A stretch of 64,000 bases of DNA from Mesodorylaimus sp. YZB2_4 (lineage: Eukaryota > Nematoda > Enoplea > Dorylaimida > Dorylaimidae): assembly GCA_030248295.1 (NCBI GenBank), contig JASANH010000715.1:230846-294845 (forward strand). The letters are read 5' to 3'. A model generated the notes under the pieces. It ran no database searches and had not been told where the DNA came from. It saw only the letters and a program-made list of their open reading frames with translations. Below, one piece after another: positions 45,850 to 57,800 of this stretch (its first letter is position 1; each line of letters starts with the position of its first letter). A program made the position numbers and the translations under genes.

Positions 45850-47378
45850 CCAAGTGAAATTTCTGACCCCCTTTTTTATGTGTGAACTAGATGCAGCCAT
45901 GAATGGTGATAGTGACGCAACAATGTTTTTTGTGCACACCCGATTTTCATGGTATTATCCCAAAAAAAGTTTTTTGAAAAGGCACCGGCAATATCGGCCA
46001 TAACTCACAGATCTTTCGGTCTTTTCTGATCAGCGACACATCAGCGTGTTCGCAAATGAACGAGCAATCTAATGCTTGTCGCGAAAAGTTTCTGCCTTCT
46101 ACCTGTCTCGAGATGTTGGATGCCAAAGTCGGAGGTACCTACCAAATTTACGAATTTCAAACCTCCTGTTCGTTTATGTTAACTCGAAGACGGGGTTTGA
46201 CCAGCCTAAAATATGCCCTATCGATCTGACTTTTAGCATTCCCCCCCCCCCCCCCCCCCCCCCCCCGTCGTCTATACGTCAGTTTTACATTTAATATCCA
46301 AATATGCGAAAAACTGCACCCAACTTTAGGAATTTTCAAGAAAATTATTTTTTGAAACTCTAGAAAGACAGATCACGTAACCAGACATTTATTTTCGGAT
46401 GGAGCTCAAAAAATGCTATTGATTGCGTATTTCACAGTTGAACTTTGACTTCAAAATGTGGGAATGGAGGGGAAGGAAGCAGCGGTCTCCAAGTGCCAGA
46501 AGTACGCGCCGTTTGAATTTCCCGCCCAGCGCGCTGCTTATGACAAGAATGCGGTTTGGGCGCACTATTGTCTAGTTTAGAACTGGGGTATATATATATC
46601 AAAAAAAAAAAAATATGTATCTGTCTTTCGTGAAAATTCGAAAAGTTATGTATTTTCTCGCAATTTCCACTGAAAGCAGCCCAAACCGCCCTAATATCAA
46701 AAGCGCTTTAGCGGGAAATTCAAACGGCGCGTACTTCTGGCACGTGGAGACCGCTGATTCCTTCCCCTCCATTTGCCACATTTTGAAGTCAAAGTTCAAC
46801 TGCGAAATACGCAATCAGTAGCATTTTTTGAGCTCTATCCGAAAATAAAAGTGTGGTTACATGATCTGTCTCGCAAGATTTTCAAAAATGGATTTTTCTC
46901 AAAATTCCCCAAAGTTGGGTGCGGTTTTTTCGCATATTTGAATATCGAATGTAAAGCTAAAGTATAGACGATGGGGGATCATGCTGGAAGCTGGATGGAT
47001 AGGGCATATTTTAGGCTAGTCAAACCCCGTCTCCCAGTCAGCATGAATGAACAGGAGGTATAAAAGTCGTAAATTTGGAGGGTTCCTCATACTTTGGCGC
47101 CCAATATCTCGAGAAAGGTAACAGTTAGAAACTTTTCGCGACGAGCATTCAAGTCCTCGTCCCTTTGCGAACACGCTGACGTGTCGTTTATCAGGAAAGA
47201 CCGAAAAATCAGTGAGTTATGGCCGATATCGCAGTGGCACTTTCAAGAAAACGTTTTTTGGGATAATCTCGTGAAAATCGAGTGTGCACACAAAAACATT
47301 GTTGTTTCACTATCACCACTCATAAGTGCATCTGATTCACACATAAAATGGGGGTCAAAAAAATTCACTTTGCAACCC
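45850..47378. mobile_element. Large foldback element with ~0.7-kb inverted arms
   Basis: The left arm (about 45850-46564) and right arm (about 46672-47378) are inverted copies of each other with moderate divergence. Paired landmarks are GTTATGGCCGATAT with ATATCGGCCATAAC-like sequence, GCCCAATATCTCGAGA with TCTCGAGATGTTGG, and GTACGCGCCGTTTGAATTTCCCGC (46502-46525) with its mirror at 46706-46729. The spacer of about 100 bp is AT-rich (TATATATATATC then A13). A C26 tract (46241-46266) interrupts the left arm only. No protein-coding capacity. A half copy lies at 16850-17730. Confidence 0.85.
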
Positions 47379-47708
47379 CTGGGTCGGCCCCCACAGCAAG
47401 CCTGCCTTAAAGGCATCCTTCCTTACTACTGTAGTGATGGCCACGGCGTGAGAGATCTGAACATTCAGGCGACTGGGGTGTGCTTTTGCGCTGATATCTT
47501 GGCTCATAATGGTAAAGTTACATTTTTGATCAGACAGCGGGCGAGAACGCACAAAAAATGGATGCAAAATTTTCATGCAAAAATGGTCTTTTAGGATTTA
47601 GGACTAGCTGAAATCTTTTCCCTGAAGTGTATCAGCTCGACATGGGCCCAACAGTTGCTAAAATGTTCGACTACAGGTCAAAAATCCAAATATTTTTATT
47701 CGCATCTC

Positions 47709-48168
47709 TTATAGCTCGATCTTTGGGGCAGTCCTGCCCACATAGCTCTCTAATACAAGAGGCGAAATACTTTTTTTCATCCAATCTTCTATCATCAATT
47801 TTTTAGCGTCGTCCCAATCTCGCATCTTGTCTTCCATGCAAAAACAAACCAAGCGCTGATCGAATAGCCTCATCATTCGCTGATCTCTGCAAAAATTTTC
47901 AAATTTTTTTTATATTATTATCATAAAAGAAAAAAGTTCTTACAAATGCGACTGGTTTTCTAATAAGAATAGGTTTCATCCACCGCATTTTTCCATCTTC
48001 AGGACGAATAACAAAGAGTGACGATTTTTGTCCGCTATCTAATTTCGAGTTGTCAAAATTCTGATCAGGATTGGACGATGGAATTCGATGACTGATCGAT
48101 TCAGCTGTACAAAAATTCGAAAAAAGCAAAAAATGATAAGCTATCAGTGCATTGACAAGAAGAGACAT
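47709..48168 (-). CDS. Small secreted protein, unknown family
   Basis: Two minus-strand exons, 48168-47944 and 47879-47709, join in phase 0 and give 131 residues. The N-terminus (MSLLVNALIAYHFLLFSNFC TAES, with cleavage likely near residue 22) is a signal peptide. The mature part is hydrophilic, with ILIRKPVAF across the junction and an acidic/basic helix-prone C-terminus (DWDDAKKLMIEDWMKK). The acceptor used (GCAGAGATCAG) is not the strongest AG available but is the one that continues an open frame. The gene is divergent from the diacylglycerol kinase gene, with 700 bp between starts. Confidence 0.6.
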
Positions 48169-48869
48169 GACTGCTTGGTCGAATTGATCTACAGTATTTG
48201 CTACTTTTCATGAAAATACTGCAAAGGTTCACATTTTTTGAAACTTAACACCTGCTTCGACAAAAGTAAGACAAAGAAATTTTCAACAAAAGGTTCTTGA
48301 TTCATGCCTAAAAGAGAGGGGACGGGAAATAAACCAGATGATATTCTTGTTGTCTCAGATTATAATCATGTGAAAAAGTTGTGAAAAACATGATGTAAGC
48401 AAAATATCGATTTCCAAATGCTGTCAAAACAAGGTCAGAAATTCAACTAATTTTTTTTTGGTGTCACTGTTCGATATAATTGTTTGATAGAAACCAATAA
48501 AGACTTCCGGACTTTTCTTGCTGATTAATATTTCGATAGCCAACAGAAAAAACGCGCTGAACTTTAAAATTTTTAAATTTCCCGCCTCTTTGGGTAAGCA
48601 GCGTTTTACCTGCAAATCAATGTGCGCGTTCTGTATATCGATCGAAGAATTAACGAAAGTGGAGGAAATTTTCATCTTCTTTTGAAAATATAAATGTGAA
48701 AATGTGTAACCAACGTTTTTTAAATTACAATTAAACATAAAGAATGGCTAATTAATTGGCTGAAAGCCTTATTTTATCACTTCTCGACATTTTCTGTTTT
48801 ATATATACCAGTTTTGATAAAAATTTTGCGCCTCGTTTTTGTAATTGCCTGGAAAATTAGAAATGAACC

Positions 48870-51800
48870 ATGTCTCAACAAACTAGTAGTAGCGCTACGA
48901 CGACAACAACTACGAACGATTCGGATATATCTGAAAGTGATGAAGATACGGGCATCGAGTCGGATATTCGACTGGATGATGGGGTGAAAAAGTTATTGCG
49001 GAAGGTTTCGACGTCGAAAAAATTAGAAAAAGAGGTGAGTAAAATAAATGTTGCCATTTCGTATGAGTGTAAGTTTGAAATCGTATTTTTGATTAGGCGG
49101 GGAGACGGATGGGATTGACGTAAAGTAGGGTGGGCGAGTGGGTCAACTTGAGTGAAAGGCACTTCGCTTCGTATGTGTGTGGATTAAGATAACAAATCTT
49201 GATTCGAGTTCTGCTTCTTAAATGATTTTTTTAATTTGATAATAATCACGTAAAAATATAGCCTAGCAGCGGGAAATTAAAATTTTCGGTGCAAGCCATT
49301 TATGACTGTTTTACATACACCGAACAAAAAGCCCCACGTTCAGGCTTTTGCATGCAGAGAAGCTTTAAATCTCGGGCTCTTAGAAAGGAGAAAGATGAAG
49401 TTATCTTTACTTTAAATCCAGGTGCGACCGGATCTTTCGGTTCCGGTGGATCCGGCCGGATCTGACTGGATCCGGTTCCGGTACCGGATCCGGATCTTTT
49501 CTGCCGGATCTTACCGGATCTTTGAATTTTGGACTGCTTATGACAAAATGAAGAATTTGACCACTTATGAAAATATGGTCAAATATAATATATTTGACAC
49601 TTATGAGAAACTGTTATTTTTAAGATGTAATTTGAGAGCCGTTAATTTCGATTTATCTTTTTTGTCGGAATGAGCGCATTCTCAAGGTTGATGATCGATT
49701 ATTATGATTAATTGCTTTGATTTTTCATTCTGAATGTTTGATTTGTCTTATCATATGATTTGAATTGACGAAAAACGAATTTGATTGAAATTTTGTTCAA
49801 ATTTTTTTAGATCCGATAGATCCGGCTTTTTCAGATCCGGTAGATCTTTTTTGGATCCGGTCGCACCTGGCTTTAAATATCACAAAAATCCAGACTAGGA
49901 AGCAAGGGACTTTTCATCTTTGCGAAACTGTCATAGCAGCTAACCGTAAGATGTACCCCAGTCTCAGACACCACATGTTGTAAATTTTCCTATGAACTAG
50001 GTCTTCCAGGATGACACACCATTTAAACGTTTTATCTGCTATTTGCTGAGATCTTGACGGGTTTGTTGAATTTCCCGCCGTTTTGATTTGAACAGTTGGA
50101 ACTTTGTCTGCTAGAGCGCGCGAGGTAAATATAATTACTGTATGGCGCGGCTAATCCCGCGCCTGCGCAAAGGTTGGTGTATAGACATCAGATGTCTTCT
50201 TTAGGTTGCCATTGGTCATTTTAAGCTTTCATAGGGCACATTGCCCCGCTGAATAAATACCAGAAGTTGATCATACCAACCTGATTTTGAATCTGTGGAA
50301 TATAGAATCTCGCATTGCCTCTTTTTGTTGCATAAGCAGTGAAAAAGTAAGCTAGGTCCTCTTCGATATCGAACTTGTCAAAGTTGTGTTGGATCATCCG
50401 TCCAATGGCTGGCACTAGGGTCTGACTCCAATAATAATGCACTTGCACTTATGATGCGCATCTATTTGGCCGACCAGAAAAAGTCGTAACTGAGGCCACG
50501 CGTTGGACAATTTTAAAAAGGTACCAATCGGGCTCTCCATACTTCAGGCTCTCCTTATCTCTCCTGTGCCCTTTGGAGTAGACTGGCAGAGAGTTACAGC
50601 GTGGGAACAGGGCAGGTTGGTCAGGACGTCATCCCCATCAATCTAAAATTTTTCAAAGCGGATCGGCCGGGTATGATCGGGATCCAGGCCTAGGGTGGAT
50701 TGGTCGATGCTGGCTGCATCCTCACCAACCTGCCATGGTTCCTCGCTGTCACTCTTGGTTAGACCACTCCAAAGGACTTAGGAGAGCTAAGCAGCACCTA
50801 CAGCGGGATTAAATACTGATTTGAGAGAAAAAAAACTGGATTTTCCCGTTATAGTTTGTCACATTTTATCATCTCCCAGCAGACAAAGCGCGAAAAATTT
50901 AAGTTGCCAATCTGGTCGATCCAGCAGTTGGATCGGTTCCACCGATCTGTATCAACCAATCCAACCCTCGGATTGGTGGATCGGTTGATGCTGGAACAGC
51001 GGACTCTTGTGAATGTAAACAAAAAAAGTAGCCCAGTAGAAAAGGATACTTCTTTAGTAAAATCTCGTTCTGCCAGCGTTTTGCCTTGACTTTTACATTG
51101 AATTGAGCCAAATATGTATTCATGCTGGCTGTCACACCAAAAGTTCAATTCAACTGAAATCATTGCGTAGGTTATTTTTGTCAGAAAATTTGTTTGGATA
51201 GTAAGTCGCAGCCACATGCATGCAAAGTTGGCTGCACCATTATGTTCCCCTATTCAAAACATTTTCGAATCGAGAGTTCTAGCAGACAAAGTTTGAATAT
51301 CTGACCGCTCAAATTAAACAGCTGGAAATTCAGCTGTCCCTTTGCTTTTCGCCCAGAATTCGAGATCTCAGCGACTATGCAAATACAATGTTCGAATTAC
51401 CTGCCAACCTTGTCTTTTAGGAAGACCTGAATCAGGAAAATTTAAGGGAGGGATTAAGGGATTCTAGGGAGTACACTTTTAAAGCGGGATATTCGAATTG
51501 CATTTGTCGGATGCATGTAAAAATAATATAATCTATGCAATATACTGTGATAAAAAGGAAAAAACTCCATGCTTTAACCTACTCCACCCCTAATTATCAT
51601 AGTCTGCCAAATCAGTGGTGTGAGAAGTTTGAGTATTGAACGCGTGTCTGCCATCATCCATCAAGGCACCATCGTTGTGGCATCACTCTTCCATCCCATT
51701 TACCTTTGCACTATGCCAACTAGAAAATGTCATGGTTTGGCCTAGGATATAAGAAAAAGGCGTTTTTGTGAGTGTAAATGAACGAGTGAAATAAATGTCA

Positions 51801-54800
51801 CAAATGCCTAATATTGTTCAAGTTGGAAATGGCGTGGGTTTTCTTCGAATAGCATTCCATTCCATTTGTCTTCGGGCACATTGCTAGTGGCAGAGTGTGC
51901 TACCATTTCCTATCTGCTGCTTCAGCACGCCCCATAGTCATTCTCGGTCGAAAAATCCAAATGACTGTGCCATTTGTGCCTTTGCAATGCTTTCCCTTTG
52001 ATAATACAGGAATGCCTGAGCATAAATTGGTTGACTTTAATGATGTTTGGGTTCTTTTTTCATTGATTTCACAATTTCTCATTGGTCGCCATGCTATACA
52101 GTCGAGGCAACGTTTGAACTTTGTTTAGATTATTCGACCGATTTTAAGTGGTGTTTGGTTTTGAAAATAAATCGTGGATTCTCGCGATAAGTGTCAATTT
52201 TTAGATTTTTAAATTGAAGTTTTTTTATCAGTTTCGTGCGAGAATTTGTTTGAACTTTTTAATATAGAAGTGAAAAACTATTTTAAAGCTTATACTAACA
52301 CGTTTCTTCATACTTTTCAAATCATTTTATCTCAAATTAGGAAAATATTGTAATTTTGATAAGATTACTTTAGAAAACCATTTTTTAAGTTAATTTTATA
52401 CTCTAATTATAATTCTTCAAAAAGTCAAAAAAAAAAATTAGATCTAAACAACCATAACAGAGAAATGTTGACAATTATGAATTGGAAAGTTTTTAATTTT
52501 TTAGTTTATCATGTAATTCGGATTCAAAAAATCGTCAAAAGTGATCAAATTTTTCAAAATTGTTTGAAAATTAATTTGGCCTTTGATTTTCAGAATCAAT
52601 TTTTTCACATCTACCTAGTCGATTAAGCATGAATCTTTGCACAGAATTACGCAATTTTTTTGCATGAGTCGTCCACGATTGAGAGATTTATAATCTCGGA
52701 AGAATCTTTTAGTTCAAAGACGCGAAATAGAAAGCTTCAATAAAGATTTCCTATTTTTGCTTCTCTCGTAGTCTCTTTTCCCATCAAAAAAAGAAAAGAA
52801 GCGATTCTTTATTCATTCAAAAAGACTACGTGCTTTTGTGGTCTCGAACGCATTGGTTCGTGTCTTAGCGCTCTTACTAAGATTTTATTGAGGAAATTTT
52901 CGTGGTCGTTAGAGCTTTGATTTGAGAGAATAAAATTAAATGTATAATTTTTTAAAGTTTTTTGCTGAATATATTATTTGGAATAGATTGATAAAATGTG
53001 GGATAAAAATGGATTAGTCGACTTGAATGACGTCATTTTTTTTATTGACATTAATTAAGTGGCGAAATTAGAAAAGGAAATTTTCAGTCAGAACTTTAGT
53101 TTGGTGATGAATAAGAAATTGTATAATTTTCTTATTTCGGAATTGGAAAACGTTTTTTATTTGTCAATTTTCTTTGGCTGGCTTACTAAAAAGTGGAAAG
53201 TGGTGGGTGTTTTTGATGAACTAAGAATAATTTGTATTCATGATTGAGAAAATGGAAGAAAAGTCTAAAATTTCTTTTTTCTTCTTGATGGAAATTTTTT
53301 TATAAAAGAAGTGGATCCGTTTTGCTGGTTTTTAATTTCTATAACGGCGGTTGGTTGTGGTGTGGTGATTTGGGAGTGAAAATTGAGAAATTTGTTTGAT
53401 GATAAGAAAATAAGAAAAAAGGAGCAGTAAAGTTCTTGTAATAAGATCGATAATTGGATAAATCGATTGATGGAATTGTGATTCTGTGTTTTTGTAAATG
53501 TCACCTTTCGTCAATCGAGTTTTGGTTGATGGTGGGGGTGTCGAAGAATTTATGGTCATGGTTTATTTGGGTGAATATTGTGATCATGATAGTGAGGTAG
53601 GTTTTATGTGCATGAACGGAGGTTATTTATTGATTTTTTTTATCGATCATGATCGTTTATAATATTGATCAATTAGCAATGATCATGATCACGATCACTG
53701 ATAATCGCCTGACAGTAATTGATAATCGATCATTAGTAGTACCAATGAGAATCTGTCGTAATTGATTTTTGATCGATAATCGATAATCACGGCCACTGAT
53801 AATCCAATAATCACTGATGACAAATAATCAATAATCATGACCACTGATAATCTGTTATCAGTGATTATTGATCGATAATTATTGCGTTCATTAAATTTGA
53901 CATCTATCAAATCTGCCATCAGTAATTTTTGATCAATTACCAATGATTATGATCATTGATAATCGATAATCAGTGATTTTTGATCGATTATGAGTGATTT
54001 TGATTATTGATAATCGGTAATCAGTGATTATTGATCGATTATGAATGATTATGATTATTGATAATCGATCATCAACAGATAATCTCGTTGATAATCGATC
54101 ATCAGTAGATCGATAGATTTGATTAAGAGGGAGACTTGGTGTAGTTTTAGTAGAAGTTCAGGAAAAAATGTTGATGGCGAAGGCGCCTGGTGTGGAGATG
54201 GAAGGGTAGGGTAGAACAGCTGTCGGAGAGAATTATGGGGATGGATGGTTTTCGACACTTTTCTGACTGACATAAGCAGGGATCGGGTTATTTAGTCTGT
54301 TAGCGTCTGTGTGCTTAGGCGATAAATTTGTTGGTTTGGCAGCGAAGAGTGGCTTGAGAAAGATTTTTTGTGATATAAGCCGTTTGGTTGATCTTTGGGA
54401 TTTATGGGCGAGTGTGAAGGCGGTGGGTGACGTGGACTTGTTTTAGACAGCCATCAAGGATGGATATTTATACAAGCAGTCAAAGTCGTTCCAGGTAAGT
54501 CGGAAGGTCAGGGTAGGCTCCCAAAATCACTCATAATGTAACTTTAGTAACTCAAGTTTTGGCTGGAAAACCTTGGAAAATCAGGGAAAATATGCCCCAG
54601 TTATTGTATGATCCCCAACTGATTAGGAATCGAGGCTGGGCCTATGGAATGAGAGCCCTAGTTTCTAGGATAGTGTCATAGTTTTATTTGTCGACCTAAA
54701 AGCTTGAATTAGCACCTTGTCAATGCACGAACCACTTCTTGGCGCAGTAAATCAAAAACTTTCACCCTGAGTGGGACTCGAACCCGCCCTATTGGTCGTC

Positions 54801-57800
54801 ATTTTGCGTTTCCTCATGACCCACAGGGCGGGTTCGATTCCCACTTAGAGTACAAGTCTTTGGTTCGGGTCAGAAAATCAAAAACTTCTACTACGACCGG
54901 GAATCGAGCCCACCCTTTGGGTCATGAGGACCCACATGGCGGGTTCGATTCCCGGTCGTGGTGGAAGTTTTTGATTTTATTTGTTGGTACAGTGAGTTAG
55001 GCCGTAAGGGATGGAATATTCCTAGTGTGTGGGTTGGGTGAGTCGGTCGATTAGTAGAATTAGTGTACGAGGGTAGCCTAGTACATAGGTATGCAAATGA
55101 GGGGGAAGGAATGAGTCGTGTGTGAAAATAAAATGATTCTAATAAAGAAAGTTATTTTCATCTCTTTTTCCTAGCGCTGGCGGCGTCGCTATTTTAAATT
55201 GCAAGGGCGTAAATTGTATTACGGCGGCGATAAGCAGGTATGAGGGTGATGAGGTCGAGTGTAGACGAGCCTGTTAGGCCTTACTCTTCAATGAGTAATA
55301 GGAAGGAGTGGTTGGCACGAGGCGGATTGTGGTCTGCTGGCCGTGTGCGCAATTTTTTTCATTCTTTTTCCTCGTATTCTGAATGAAATTCTTGTCCTCG
55401 CCGTTTGCCCTCCCCTCGCCTTTGGCTAAAAGGAAAAGCTGATTAGGCGTCACATCGGGCGTCGAGGTGGCAAAACCGAGGCGGCGCAGCGTGAAAGAAA
55501 AAGAGCGAAAAGAACTGGTTTGAGGATTTAGTGTGTTCGATTTAGAGTGGATTTGATTTGAGAACCGTTTCGCTTATTTATCCATGCTCGAAAGGGTAAA
55601 TGAGGGTGTCGTGATACTTTGGAGGGGCATGGGGGGTTTGGTCAGGGGTCTGGGGAAAGGTGGCATGGGGGGCGGAACCCATGTGCCAATAACCAGCGAG
55701 GGTGAGGTGAGCACCTCCACGCGAGGGCATCCCGTGCCAGCACTAGCCTCCCAGGATGATTCTGGGCGAGAAGGGAGGGGCCTACATGAGTGAAATGTGA
55801 TTTGGGTCCCCCCGTTATGGTCATATGGAGTCTGGTGAGAGGAGGCATGGGTGCTTTGGTCGGCGGGTTTGGTCATGTGGTGTCTGGTGATAGGGAGAGG
55901 GTATGAATCGTGTCAGGTCGTGCTATGATACTGATCCTGTTTGTCTGAATAATTCTTCTCTTCCCTTCCGTCTCGTTCCATCCGGTGATAATGAGAGTTA
56001 TGTTCGGTAGGGTGGGTGTGGGAATTATAATTAGTCGAATGTCCTCGATTATGGCACTGTGATTATGAAGAGAAGACGTGAGCAATGAAATGAGCCGGAT
56101 AAATATTATCTTATTACTGTATAAGGTTTATATAGTATTTTTGGCGTCAGCAGGTTTGATCTTAGGGGGAATAGTAGTGATTAGTTGTAATTAAGTTGGA
56201 AGAAGAAGATTAGATTCGATAATTAGCGTCCTAATTGAATAGGGGCAGTGTAAACATGAGTAAATGGGCCTGAAATGGAGGCTTGGTTGGAGCGAGGGGG
56301 TTTAGATTGTTTGCTGGTTCCTGATGGATGGATGGTGCGAGTGCCGGGTTGTCCGGGGAAAATAGATTGTTGCGCTGTTTTCCATGGGGGATGGACTTTT
56401 GCGCGTGGTTCACCCCTGATATTCCTATTGTAATAAAAATTGATAGTCCTTTATTGGGAGAGGTCTTGGACAGTATGAAACACTGATGCCAGGTCATCTA
56501 GTCGTTGGAGCCTGCGACATCAACCCGAGGGTTTCTGCCTGCTTGGAGCGCCGAATTGCTGAATTTGGAATAGCGGAAGTGACTGAAAGGATCCGAGGAT
56601 AATTACATGCATGGTATCTAGACGATCTGTCCTGCCAATTTTTTGCCCCCCCCCTCCAAGTATTGAGCGAGCGACAAAGGATTCTGCTCGTGTACCTTCC
56701 CCACAGGCCAAACACCCTGAGATGGTGGACTTGGAGGAAGCGAATCGAATAGAAGGTGTCGTTTAATGGATGCAGCCTAGGACTGAAATCCATTGATTAA
56801 GCTATCTCGAATGTTGGAAAATGGCTCGAAGTTTTGTTTGAAAATCCAAGTGGCCATTCTATCTTCCTGTTGCTTGGTTGGTTGTTGATTTTGGTTGAGT
56901 GTTGCGAGCGCCATTCAAATATTCTAGACAAGCTTTTGCACCAACAGTAAGAATTTCGCGAGGCTGTGAGAATTGTAAGAATTATTACAGTATACATTAT
57001 ACATTATCTTACAGTAAGAATTACTGTAAGAAGTATTGAGGGAAATCATGCCATCTTATGCGGTTTCCCATCCCGGAATAATGAGAGTGACTTGATTGAT
57101 CCTGGGAATATTTGATGACTTAATTCCTCACGTCAGTGCTGTAAGCTTTGAAACAGTCGGGTTAATGTTTTATTTGCGTGTAAATGACCAAAAGCGGAAT
57201 GGTTGAAGTGACTGGAAGGGTCCGAGGATAATTACTGTATGTACGGGGTATCTGGACGATCTGTCCTGCCAAATTTTTTCCCCCAGGTATTGAGCGGGCG
57301 ACGAACAACCCCACATGCTGCTCTGTGTATGAGATAGCCAGTCGCTGCCAGTAGCCTTCCCTAGATGATGGATTTGGAGGATAGCTGTTTTCTATCTCGG
57401 AATAATGAGAGTGACTAAAATAATCCTGGAAATATTTGATCACATATTTCCTCCTATCGTGGAAACCGTCGGGTTGATGTTTTATTTGCTGTAAATGACT
57501 GAATTTGAAATGGTTGAGTGACTGGAAGGGTCCGAGGATAATTATATGTAGGGTATCTCGACGATCTGTCCAAGATCTGTGTCAAGGTTTTACCGCCATG
57601 TTTTGTAAGCTTAGGACCCGTCGGATTGACATTTCGCTTGCGTTTTATTGCTATGCAGTGGGGAGTAGCTTCCTTTCGGGGAGGAAAAGCGAACTCGTGC
57701 TATAGTCCTTGACTGACTGGAAGTGTCCGGGCAGTATGCAGACGGTGATTGACTTGTAATTTCTTGCGTAACTGCCCTCGGCGCAGGTGGAAAATGTGGA

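Noticed and set aside
53640..54115. Origin or centromeric satellite
   Set aside because: The GATAATCGAT array is short, degenerate and intronic; nothing beyond composition suggests an origin or centromere.
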